Origin: Cytobacillus oceanisediminis
GTDB lineage: Bacteria > Bacillota > Bacilli > Bacillales > Cytobacillaceae
DNA length: 64,000 nucleotides
NCBI RefSeq assembly: GCF_004366035.1
Contig: NZ_SOEE01000003.1
Coordinates: 434,001-498,000 of the forward strand
Reading direction: 5' to 3'
Numbering within the stretch: the stretch's first letter is position 1; each line of letters opens with the position of its first letter. Made by a program: the position numbers and the translations under genes. Below, piece after piece: positions 53,069 through 61,533 of the stretch. The notes below the pieces were generated by a model, which saw nothing but the letters and a program-made list of their open reading frames with translations, was not told the origin of the DNA and made no database searches.

Positions 53069-54247
53069 ATGCAAGGAATCTATATACTCGATGGTGCACG
53101 CACACCTTTTACTGAATTCGGAGGATCATTTAAAGACATAACCGATATTGATCTTGCTGTCCACGCAGCAAAAGAAGCGATAAAACGTAGTCAAGTGTCA
53201 GAGGAGGATATTAAGGATGTTACGTTTGGAAATGTCATTCATACGAATCGATCATCCTCCTATTTAGCTCGTCATATCGGTCTGAAGAGCGGTATTCCTC
53301 AGAGTACCCCCGCATTAACCGTGAACCGGCTTTGCGGTTCAGGGATGCAGGCGATTGTATCGAGTGCCAGTACCATCTTACACGGAGATGCGGAGGTGGC
53401 ACTTGCGGGAGGAACAGAGAATATGAGCCAATCACCTCATGTTCTTCGCCATACACGCTGGGGATCTCCAGGTGGGGCACCTCCAGTTGATGATATGCTT
53501 TGGGGAACTTTAACAGATTCCTATATTGGCTATGGGATGGGTGTTACGGCTGAAAATCTCGCTGAGCGCTATTCGACCTCGAGAGAAGAGCAGGACCGGT
53601 TTGCAGTGGAATCGCATAGAAAAGCGGCAAAAGCAGCTGAATCTGGACGCTTTGCAAAAGAAATCGTGCCCGTGACAGTTAAGCAAAAAAAGAAAGAAGT
53701 TGTGGTAGATCTGGATGAACATATTCGACCGGATACAAATGTTGAAAAAATGAGCGGTCTAAAAACAGCTTTTAAAAAGGATGGAACTGTAACGGCAGGG
53801 AATGCGAGCGGAATCAATGATGGAGCGGCTGCTGTTGTTCTGGCTAGTGAATCTTACGTCAAGAAGCACAGCAAAAAGCCGCTGGCTCGGATCGTTTCCT
53901 GGGGGATTGCCGGTGTGGATCCTGAAACAATGGGGATTGGTCCTGTCCCTGCTATGCAAATCGCTTTAAAAAAAGCGGGACTGGGCTGGAATGATATTGG
54001 ATTAATTGAGATCAATGAAGCATTTGCGGCACAGTCATTGGCTGTGATCAAAGAATTGAAATTAGATCAGGAAGTCGTCAATGTGAATGGAGGAGCAGTC
54101 GCTCTGGGACATCCGGTTGGAACGAGTGGGGCCCGAATCAGTTATTCACTGGCAGTGGAGATGAATGAAAGGGATGTGAAATATGGGCTTGCGTCACTGT
54201 GTATTGGCGGTGGGCAAGGAATTGCTCTATTACTGGAAAAACCTTAG
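53069..54247 (+). CDS. Thiolase (acetyl-CoA C-acyltransferase)
   Basis: 392 aa. Nucleophile Cys89 in NRLCGSGMQA, NEAFAAQ, catalytic His in GHPVGTSGAR, and the second Cys in SLCIGGGQG. All are intact. ATG 53069 is set by AAAGGAGG eight bases upstream. Last gene of the operon; it cleaves a 3-ketoacyl-CoA, probably acetoacetyl-CoA, to acetyl-CoA units. Confidence 0.94.
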   Translation: MQGIYILDGARTPFTEFGGSFKDITDIDLAVHAAKEAIKRSQVSEEDIKDVTFGNVIHTNRSSSYLARHIGLKSGIPQSTPALTVNRLCGSGMQAIVSSASTILHGDAEVALAGGTENMSQSPHVLRHTRWGSPGGAPPVDDMLWGTLTDSYIGYGMGVTAENLAERYSTSREEQDRFAVESHRKAAKAAESGRFAKEIVPVTVKQKKKEVVVDLDEHIRPDTNVEKMSGLKTAFKKDGTVTAGNASGINDGAAAVVLASESYVKKHSKKPLARIVSWGIAGVDPETMGIGPVPAMQIALKKAGLGWNDIGLIEINEAFAAQSLAVIKELKLDQEVVNVNGGAVALGHPVGTSGARISYSLAVEMNERDVKYGLASLCIGGGQGIALLLEKP

Positions 54248-54294
54248 AATACAAACTTTACTGGTCAAATACACAGTATGAGAATGACAAAAGG

Positions 54295-54321
54295 AAAGCA
54301 GCCCCGGGAGGCTGCTTTTTA
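54295..54321 (+). terminator. Terminator of the acyl-CoA synthetase-thiolase operon
   Basis: AAAGCAGCC / GGCTGCTTT with a six-base loop and five T residues. Confidence 0.85.
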
Positions 54322-54381
54322 TGTGATAGAGTTTGTCAATTTAAGATTTCAGTTAAATTTACACCAATCATAGAAGTGCTT

Positions 54382-54939
54382 TTATTCTGCCGGATAAAAT
54401 AAAATCATATTTACACGTGCCAAAGATTTCCCTGAATTATGATAGGTATGGGGCTTATCCGCTTTGAATCTGATGGAGTCACCGCTTTCTAATGTATATT
54501 CATCGTTATTAACCCGTATGGTTATTTCCCCATCAAAGACCACAATCAGCTCCTCGGTTCCCTCGATATGTGGCTCAGCGCTAAGGTATCCTCCTTTGTC
54601 GATTTCGACGGTATACACTTCAAAACGCTTATCGTTTTCGAAAGGAAAGTAAGGATATACCCGATACCTGCCATGATCCTCTGATAATGTCTGAATGTCC
54701 TTCCTTAAAACAAGCTGAGTATCCGGCTGGGGATGATTAATCAGGGAGGTAAAAGAGATCTTTAAACCATTTGCAATCTTCCAAATGGTTGTGATGGTCG
54801 GGCTTGATTCCCCCCGTTCAATTTGGCCGATCATCGTTTTGCTTACTCCCGTTAATTCGGCCACCTTCTCTAAACTTAATTTTTTATTTTCTCGAAATGC
54901 TTTTAAATTCTTAGCAAGAATTAAATGAATTTCCTCCAT
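54382..54939 (-). CDS. XRE-family regulator with cupin domain
   Basis: 185 aa. HTH_3 at about 10-65 (LSLEKVAELTGVSKTMIGQI) and a cupin barrel at about 105-180 (GTEELIVVFDGEITI; GDSIRFKADKPHTYHN). Such regulators sense a small molecule through the cupin and often control amino-acid export or polyamine genes. Divergent from a LysE-type exporter with a shared inverted repeat in between. AAAGGA ribosome site. Confidence 0.9.
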   Translation of the reverse strand: MEEIHLILAKNLKAFRENKKLSLEKVAELTGVSKTMIGQIERGESSPTITTIWKIANGLKISFTSLINHPQPDTQLVLRKDIQTLSEDHGRYRVYPYFPFENDKRFEVYTVEIDKGGYLSAEPHIEGTEELIVVFDGEITIRVNNDEYTLESGDSIRFKADKPHTYHNSGKSLARVNMILFYPAE

Positions 54940-54960
54940 AGCTGCATTCCTTTCATCTGT

Positions 54961-55028
54961 ACAATATAACGTCCATAATATACAATATATAGTAAATCGT
55001 TATATTGTCGTTTTTGTACATTATAACA
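54961..55028. promoter_or_regulatory. Operator repeats in the XRE-cupin/LysE divergent region
   Basis: ACAATATAACG (54961-54971) is perfectly inverted as CGTTATATTGT (54998-55008). A third related copy, ACATTATAAC, follows TGT near 55015. Three copies of ACAWTATAAC between divergent genes strongly suggest binding of the XRE regulator. Confidence 0.7.
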
Positions 55029-55052
55029 TACATGGAAAGGAGGAAAGCAGCT

Positions 55053-55649
55053 ATGTCTTTATTATCCTTTTTCTTATATGTTTTTGTTACCAGCTTTACA
55101 CCAGGTCCAAACAACATTATGGCCATGGTATTCGCTAACCGGTTCGGTTTAAGAAAGACGATTCGGTTTTGTTTGGGGGTAAGCGCAGGGTTCTTTGTCA
55201 TAATGATACTTTGCAGTTATTTTAATCTATTGCTTCATCATTTCATTCCAAAGATTGAATTGATCATGACCATCATTGGGGTAATTTATATGCTGTTTTT
55301 GGCTTATAAAATCATGACCAGTAAATCGGATGACCAGAACAATAATGATGATAAGCATAATGGCTTTTTAATCGGGATGCTTTTACAATTTATTAATCCA
55401 AAGGGGATCTTATATGGGGTTACAGTAATATCAACCTTTATCCTCCCATACCATACCTCACATACGAGCCTGATTTTCTTTTCCATTTTCCTTGCATTTG
55501 TTGGTTTCCTGAGCACTTTTTGCTGGAGTGTTTTTGGATCGATTTTTCAATCCTTCCTTGCGAAGTATAGAAGTCAGTTTAATGTGATAATGGCTTTACT
55601 GCTGGTGTATAGTGCCGGGTCAATTCTTGTGGGGTATTTGATTCAGTAA
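55053..55649 (+). CDS. LysE/RhtB family amino-acid exporter
   Basis: 198 aa, six helices. The N-terminal signature FTPGPNNIMAMVFANRFG and LLQFINPKGILYGVTVIS define the LysE/Rht family. ATG 55053 with AGGAGG nine bases upstream. Divergent from its probable regulator. Confidence 0.92.
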   Translation: MSLLSFFLYVFVTSFTPGPNNIMAMVFANRFGLRKTIRFCLGVSAGFFVIMILCSYFNLLLHHFIPKIELIMTIIGVIYMLFLAYKIMTSKSDDQNNNDDKHNGFLIGMLLQFINPKGILYGVTVISTFILPYHTSHTSLIFFSIFLAFVGFLSTFCWSVFGSIFQSFLAKYRSQFNVIMALLLVYSAGSILVGYLIQ

Positions 55650-55664
55650 AGATCAATCTTAATG

Positions 55665-55693
55665 ATGGGGTACAGCCAACAGCTGTACCCCAT
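55665..55693 (+). terminator. Stem-loop after the LysE gene
   Basis: Perfect 12-bp stem ATGGGGTACAGC / GCTGTACCCCAT, five-base loop; no strong T run follows. Confidence 0.5.
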
Positions 55694-55821
55694 ACATGTT
55701 TAAATCGGTTTTATCCATTTTATTTAGCAGAAGATGCCTTTATAATATAAACAAACTATTAGATATACATAACAAATTCATAGATTAATGGTAATGTTTC
55801 ATCTTTAAAGGGGGGATTTTT

Positions 55822-57399
55822 ATGATTACAGTCAAAGACTTTGCTCATGTGTTAGAAAGCGATAATATTTTGCTTGTGAGCGGCGGCAGGCAAAATATAA
55901 ATAAAGAGATCGCCTACTTAACAAGCATGGAGCTTACTGAAAAAACATCCCGTATGAAAGAAAAAGGGTTTGTTATGACCACGTTTCATGCTTTCAAAGA
56001 TGTGAATCAGATGATTAGCCATTTAGAATGGATGCAGGAAATCGGAATTAGTGCTATTGGTTTTCATACAGCAGCTTTGAAAACGATTCCAAAGGAAGTT
56101 GTTGACTACTCCAATACTCATTCCTTGCCGCTTTTTGAAATCCCCCAAGAGGTCCCTTACTATATCATCCACGAAAAATACAATCAGCTAGTTAATCAAA
56201 GGGAAAATGAACAGGCTGCGAAAATCCATAAATTAAATGAGAAACTAATGGAAATTGTTCTCCTGGAGAAGGATTTGAATTCAATTGTAAAAGTAATAGG
56301 AGAATATATAAACAATGTTGTGTGCGTGTTAGACCCGTATTTTGATTTGATGGCGTATTGGAAAACGAAAGACCACACCAGAAATGAGATTAAGCACCTG
56401 ATTAATTTAATCATAAACCAGCATAAAGAGAACGTATTAAAAGTGCGCTTCACCAATCGTGAAACAAATATAGCTGTGAAAATGGATCGTTATCCTGATC
56501 AGACTTTCAAGGTAGCCCCTTTGTTCTCTAAGATGAACTTTCTTGGCTATCTGATCATTTGTCAAAATGGAGCGACGGATAAGTATTCAGAAGAGGTTAT
56601 TAAGAATGGCATTCGTGCTTTAAGTTTGGCAGCCTATAATAAAAATACAATGCTTCACTATCAAAAAAGCAAAGATATCGAAATGCTTGAACGTATTTTT
56701 GAAGATGAGTCCGATGATAAAAATCTATCAGATTTTTATATGGACCTTAAGAAAGTTAGATGTATTATCCAAGTGCAGTCCTCCTCTCCGGCAACACTTC
56801 AGTCAAAACTTCAAATGCTTTCTGAGCTTTTAATAGAAAATGAAACAAATTCGCGATTATGGATTTATAACAGAAAAATTGTCGGGGTGATCGATTCAAT
56901 TTTAGACAGAGAGAAGGTAGCGGACATTCTGACAGACTTTCCTGGAATCCGTATCGGTGTAAGTGGGATAAACGAAGTGAACCATTGCAGCAACATTAAG
57001 GCTATGTATGACCAGTCATCAATGGGGTTACTGCATGGTCAGATTCATGATGCACCATTGGTGTTTTGGGATGAGATGGGGATAGAGAAAATAGCCTACA
57101 ATTTACAAGCACATCATTTGTTTCAAAACTTCGATGAAGAATTACTGGGTCCTTTGATTGCCTATGATCAGGAAAAAAATGCTTCCTTAACCGAAACACT
57201 CTATACATATTTAAAACACTTTTTCAATTTGCAAAAATCGAGCGGCGAATTATTTGTGCATCCTAATACGGTCAAGTACCGATTGCAGAAAATAAACGAA
57301 TTACTGCATATGGACATACAAAATCCATCCAATTATTCAATGCTGATGGTGGCATTTTCTATGCACAGCTATAAACAGAAGGCAGTTCTGTTTCAATAG
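55822..57399 (+). CDS. PucR-family transcriptional regulator
   Basis: 525 aa. N-terminal purine-catabolism PucR domain (ITVKDFAHVLESDNILLVSG; SLPLFEIPQEVPY) and a C-terminal HTH_30 helix-turn-helix (FVHPNTVKYRLQKINELL). PucR-like activators control purine, amino-acid and amide catabolism in Bacillus. It is the first gene before the amidohydrolase-symporter-M24 cluster, ending in its own terminator, and is the obvious candidate regulator for it. GGGGGG ribosome site. Confidence 0.9.
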   Translation: MITVKDFAHVLESDNILLVSGGRQNINKEIAYLTSMELTEKTSRMKEKGFVMTTFHAFKDVNQMISHLEWMQEIGISAIGFHTAALKTIPKEVVDYSNTHSLPLFEIPQEVPYYIIHEKYNQLVNQRENEQAAKIHKLNEKLMEIVLLEKDLNSIVKVIGEYINNVVCVLDPYFDLMAYWKTKDHTRNEIKHLINLIINQHKENVLKVRFTNRETNIAVKMDRYPDQTFKVAPLFSKMNFLGYLIICQNGATDKYSEEVIKNGIRALSLAAYNKNTMLHYQKSKDIEMLERIFEDESDDKNLSDFYMDLKKVRCIIQVQSSSPATLQSKLQMLSELLIENETNSRLWIYNRKIVGVIDSILDREKVADILTDFPGIRIGVSGINEVNHCSNIKAMYDQSSMGLLHGQIHDAPLVFWDEMGIEKIAYNLQAHHLFQNFDEELLGPLIAYDQEKNASLTETLYTYLKHFFNLQKSSGELFVHPNTVKYRLQKINELLHMDIQNPSNYSMLMVAFSMHSYKQKAVLFQ

Positions 57400-57407
57400 A
57401 ATTGTTT

Positions 57408-57436
57408 AAAAGAGACAAATTTATGTCTCTTTTTTG
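57408..57436 (+). terminator. Terminator of the PucR-family gene
   Basis: AAAAGAGACA / TGTCTCTTTT with six-base loop and T run. Confidence 0.88.
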
Positions 57437-57510
57437 TTTGTAGTATACAATGATAAATAATCTTTCTATTGTTATGATTTTGAATAATCAAATAATAGGA
57501 GGACTTTAGA

Positions 57511-58695
57511 ATGCCAGCTAACACGAAATGGATATTAAAAAATGGCAGCATAATTGACGGAGTTAATGATGAGGTGCTGGAGAATGCGTACATCAAGGTT
57601 GAAAACGGGAAAATTTCAGAGGTGCAGCAAGGGGAGCCAAGGGAAACAGAAGGGTTTGAAATCATTGATTGTACCGGAAAACATATCCTTCCCGGCCTGA
57701 TTGACTGTCATGTACATCTCGTTTGGAATGGCAGTGCAGACCCGCAATCTGTCATAAAAAATGAAGAAAATGACAGGATTGCCTTGGAAGCCTACAAGCA
57801 TGCATTAGATACACTTAAATTAGGAGTCACTACGGTCAGAGATTTGGGTGCACCGGATCGAACCGTGTTGCATGTAAGAAATGTCATTGATTCCGGCTTG
57901 CTTGAAGGACCTACCATTATTGCTTCCGGAGCACCTATTTGTATGACAGGGGGACACGTCTATTATTTAGGCTATGAATCGGACGGGCCGGACGAAGTGC
58001 GAAAGAATACTAGAAGGGTGCTCAAGGAAGGGGCAGACCTGGTGAAAGTGATGGCAACGGGCGGTATTTATACAAAAGGGGAGGAGCCTGGTTCCGTCCA
58101 ATTAACAATTGAAGAATTGAGTGCGGCAAAAGAAGAGGCACTGAAGAAAAATAAGAAAGTCTCTGCTCATGCAGATGGAATTGAAGGAATTATGAATTGT
58201 TTAGAGGTCGGGATCGATACAATCGAACATGGAATTTACGCAGATCGTCAGGCACTTGAAATCATGAAAAATCAGGGTACTTTCTTAGTGCCGACAATGG
58301 CTGTCATGAGACAGCTTATAAGCAGCCCGGACATCCCGGCATTTGCTCTTGAAAAAGCTAAGCAAGTAGTGGGACCGCATTTCTCCATGCTGCAGGAGGC
58401 TGTCCAAATCGGAGTGAAGATTGCGACAGGTACTGACTGTGGGTCTCCATTAACCCCGCCCCGCTATTATTATGATGAATTAGCGATTATGCATGAAGCG
58501 GGAATGTCGGAAATGGAAGTCATCAAAGCATCTACGGCTGTTGCCGCTGAATGTCTGGGGATTGAAGATCAGCGCGGCAGTATCTCACCAGGGAAATTCG
58601 CAGATCTTCTGATTGTAGACAGCAATCCTTTAAATGATTTAAATCGTTTGCGGGGAGACAAGCTGGTTATGAAAAATGGTGTTTTGGTCAGCTAA
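57511..58695 (+). CDS. Metal-dependent amidohydrolase 1
   Basis: 394 aa TIM-barrel amidohydrolase. Metal ligands are visible: HxH (His67, His69 in CHVHL), Lys179 in VKVMATGG (possible carboxylated lysine), His220 (SAHADG), His240 (IEHG) and Asp309 (GTDCGSP). This subgroup includes Xaa-Pro/Xaa-Arg dipeptidases and imidazolonepropionase-like enzymes. AGGAGG ribosome site. A paralogue lies at 61534; both probably hydrolyse an N-acyl or peptide-type amide. Confidence 0.92.
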   Translation: MPANTKWILKNGSIIDGVNDEVLENAYIKVENGKISEVQQGEPRETEGFEIIDCTGKHILPGLIDCHVHLVWNGSADPQSVIKNEENDRIALEAYKHALDTLKLGVTTVRDLGAPDRTVLHVRNVIDSGLLEGPTIIASGAPICMTGGHVYYLGYESDGPDEVRKNTRRVLKEGADLVKVMATGGIYTKGEEPGSVQLTIEELSAAKEEALKKNKKVSAHADGIEGIMNCLEVGIDTIEHGIYADRQALEIMKNQGTFLVPTMAVMRQLISSPDIPAFALEKAKQVVGPHFSMLQEAVQIGVKIATGTDCGSPLTPPRYYYDELAIMHEAGMSEMEVIKASTAVAAECLGIEDQRGSISPGKFADLLIVDSNPLNDLNRLRGDKLVMKNGVLVS

Positions 58696-58753
58696 CGTAC
58701 ACTAACGAAAAATGTTTGGTGTCATGATTTCAGTATGCTGTAACGGAAAAAAC

Positions 58754-58781
58754 GGGGCTCTGCAATTGCGGAGTCCCCCTT
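58754..58781 (+). terminator. Hairpin after amidohydrolase 1
   Basis: GGGGCTCTGC / GCGGAGTCCCC with one bulged T; no T run beyond CTTG. Confidence 0.45.
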
Positions 58782-58896
58782 GTATACAACGTTCCTAAAG
58801 AAAATTAAATAGGAAACAAGGATCCATGTTCCAGGATAAAATCTGCATTAAGCTTCCACACAGCCTTATATAAAAATAGTAAAAGGAGTGAGCTTA

Positions 58897-60303
58897 TTGA
58901 ACATTTACTTAGTTGCAGTCATTCTTTATCTGATTCTGATGGCGTTGATAGGTGTGTATTTCGCAAAAAAATCGGTGAAAAACAGTGATGATTTCATGGT
59001 TGCAGGACGAAGCTTGCCGCTCTTCGTCGTAATGGGAACTCTTCTGGCAACGTTTGTTGGGTCTGGAACTGTGGTCGGCGGAGCGAGCTTTATTTACCAA
59101 TACGGACCGTTTGCCGCTATTTTTAATCTTTCAGGCGGAATAGTTGGAGCTATCATTTTATATTTTATAGCTTCCAAGATTCGAAAGATTGAAATCTATA
59201 CAGTACCGGAACTTTTGGAACGGCGTTTTGGAAAAACAGCTCTTTATATATCATCCGTTATTATCATCTTTGCATTTGTCGGAATAACAGCCTACCAGTT
59301 TACAGGTGGAGCCTATGTGCTGCAATTAACCACCGGTATTCCACTGGAAGTTGGCGCCATCATTATGTGTGCTCTCGTCATCTTCTTAACTGTGAGCGGC
59401 GGGCTATTTTCGGTGGCGTATACGGATGCACTTAGTGCCATCTTAATTATCATTGGCTTTCTATTCGGGGTTCCCTTTGCATTGAATGCTGTAGGAGGCT
59501 TTGAAGGATTATCTCTATCCTTGCCTGAAATGAATAAGACCTGGAATGGCGGATTAACATTTCCTCAGCTTCTCGGCTTCTTCCTGCCACTGTTTTTACT
59601 TGTACTGGGTGATCAAAACATGTATCAGCGATTTTCCGCTGCGAAAGATCCGAACGTAGCCCGGAAATCCACTATCGGCTTTTTTGTTGGCAGTGTGTTT
59701 GTCATTAGTTTAACCATCATCTTAGCAACTACCTCCATTGTGCTTTTCCCAGATATAAAACCCGATACAGCCATTTTATCACTTGCGATCGATGGTGTAC
59801 CCCTTGTAATCGGATTGCTTATTCTCTGCTCAGCCGTTGCTTTTATTATCACAACAGCTACTTCTTACCTGTTATCAGCATCAGGAAATATCGTCAGTGA
59901 CTTAATCCAGCGTTCAAGCAAAAGGAAGCTGCCTGAAAGTAAACTTCTATGGTACAACCGTGTCATTGTCGTGATATTAGGGGTTCTCGCTTATGTATTA
60001 GGACAATTCTTCCCGAGTGTCCTGGCCATCCAAATGTATTCCTATACGATGTATGGCGCGTCCTTAACTCCTGCCATTCTTGCAACCGTATTATGGAAAA
60101 ATGCGACAAAAGCAGGCGTGATCAGCTCCATGATTGTGGGTGGTTCTGCAACGATGATTTGGGAAATTGGTCTTGACCGGCCATTAGATTGGAATAGTGT
60201 CCTGTTTGCCTTGCCATTGTCCGTTTTAACACTCATTATTGTCAGTTTGGCAACCAGAAACAAAAATGTCACAGCAGACCTTACGACAGATCATACAAGC
60301 TAA
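58897..60303 (+). CDS. Sodium:solute symporter (SSS family)
   Basis: 468 aa, about 13 helices. The N-terminal SSS signature (DDFMVAGRSLPLFVVMGTLL, then TFVGSGTVVGGASF) and FSVAYTDALSAILIIIGFL are clear. Start TTG 58897 fits AAAAGGAG eight bases upstream; the GTG at 58888 overlaps the ribosome site itself. It leads the symporter, M24 protein, amidohydrolase 2 run and should import their substrate. Confidence 0.92.
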   Translation: MNIYLVAVILYLILMALIGVYFAKKSVKNSDDFMVAGRSLPLFVVMGTLLATFVGSGTVVGGASFIYQYGPFAAIFNLSGGIVGAIILYFIASKIRKIEIYTVPELLERRFGKTALYISSVIIIFAFVGITAYQFTGGAYVLQLTTGIPLEVGAIIMCALVIFLTVSGGLFSVAYTDALSAILIIIGFLFGVPFALNAVGGFEGLSLSLPEMNKTWNGGLTFPQLLGFFLPLFLLVLGDQNMYQRFSAAKDPNVARKSTIGFFVGSVFVISLTIILATTSIVLFPDIKPDTAILSLAIDGVPLVIGLLILCSAVAFIITTATSYLLSASGNIVSDLIQRSSKRKLPESKLLWYNRVIVVILGVLAYVLGQFFPSVLAIQMYSYTMYGASLTPAILATVLWKNATKAGVISSMIVGGSATMIWEIGLDRPLDWNSVLFALPLSVLTLIIVSLATRNKNVTADLTTDHTS

Positions 60304-60332
60304 AAAAATTTTCAAAAAAGGAGCTGGATATC

Positions 60333-61463
60333 GTGGATTCAATGAAAAGAATCAATCGATTAAAAGAGTATATGAAGGATCACTCCATTTCTGCTGTATT
60401 TGTCTTTAATCCTGACCATCAATTTTATTTAACAAATTTTAAAGCACTCATTTACTCTCGGCCTATCATCTTTCATTTGCAGGAAAAGACAGCCATGATT
60501 GTTCCTGGCCTTGAAGAAACACATGCACTGGAACATTCACATGCAGATGATGTCTTGGTCTATTATGAGCATCCTGGTGCCGGCAGGGATGAGACATCAC
60601 ATATGGAGCATATAAGTGCATTGGTAAAGCAAAGTCCTGACTCATCAAAAATTGGTGTGGATTTAGCGTTTATTCCAGGTGAGGTTCTTCTCTATCTTCA
60701 GAAATCAGGCTATCAGGTGGTTGACATCGGGCAATTTATTTATCAAATGCGATTTATCAAAGATGAAGAAGAAATTCACATGCTCGAGCAGGCCGGGCAA
60801 TTAGTGAACCTGGCAGTAAGCAAGTCATTAGCGCAAATTCAAGCGGGAACTACAGAATTGGAAATAGATGCAGCGGGAAATGCGGCACTGTTTGAAGCAA
60901 CTGCGGCACAATATCCGGATTCAGTGATTGATATTGTGGTTATGTCGCCTTCCGGGTTAAAACGAAGCATCATGCCGCACGTCTTTTCCAACACAAGAAA
61001 AATTGAAGCGGGAGATGTCATTATTCACAGCAGACAGGTTGGACTAAATGGGTATCGCGCTGAGTTAGAGAGAACCGTGATTGTTGGAAAACCGACATCC
61101 CAACAGGAAAAGGCGTTTCAAGCTGCAATAGAAGCTCAGCAGCGTGCGATTGATTTTATTAAGCCAGGTGTGAAATTTTCAGAGGTAGATAGTGTTGCAC
61201 GTGAAGTGTTTGAAAAGGCAGGACTTGAAAAATATGCAATTCACCGAACCGGACATGGAATAGGAGTATCAGCTCATGAGCAGCCATTTTTGCGTTATGA
61301 CCATCATGATGTGGTAGAGGAAGGAATGGCATTCTCGATTGAACCTGGGATTTATATACCGGGGGTTGGCGGTTTTAGACACTCTGATACTGTTCTGATT
61401 ACAGCTGATGGATGCCGATTAATTACAGAATATCCGCGTGATATGCAGTCCCTGCTTTTTTAA
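60333..61463 (+). CDS. M24-fold enzyme, creatinase-like active site
   Basis: 376 aa pita-bread-fold protein of the M24/aminopeptidase P-creatinase superfamily. His216 (MPHVFSN), His308 (HRTGHGIG) and Glu337 (SIEPGIY) are kept. However, the metal ligands expected in a peptidase are replaced: Asp by Ser233, Asp by Glu244, Glu by Ser351. AELERT with Glu246 matches creatinase ALERT, and the His216-Glu246 spacing equals that of creatinase His232-Glu262. A metal-independent C-N hydrolase is therefore likelier than a prolidase. GTG start with AAGGAG nine bases upstream. Confidence 0.85.
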   Translation: MDSMKRINRLKEYMKDHSISAVFVFNPDHQFYLTNFKALIYSRPIIFHLQEKTAMIVPGLEETHALEHSHADDVLVYYEHPGAGRDETSHMEHISALVKQSPDSSKIGVDLAFIPGEVLLYLQKSGYQVVDIGQFIYQMRFIKDEEEIHMLEQAGQLVNLAVSKSLAQIQAGTTELEIDAAGNAALFEATAAQYPDSVIDIVVMSPSGLKRSIMPHVFSNTRKIEAGDVIIHSRQVGLNGYRAELERTVIVGKPTSQQEKAFQAAIEAQQRAIDFIKPGVKFSEVDSVAREVFEKAGLEKYAIHRTGHGIGVSAHEQPFLRYDHHDVVEEGMAFSIEPGIYIPGVGGFRHSDTVLITADGCRLITEYPRDMQSLLF

Positions 61464-61533
61464 CTCATATACCGAACGAGAAAGGGAGAAGTATTGTACT
61501 TCTTCCTTTTAAAAGTGATAGGAGGAACATGTG

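Noticed and set aside
53569-53817. Minus-strand frames opposite thiolase
   Set aside because: Shadows; no ribosome sites, and the thiolase motifs are intact on the plus strand.
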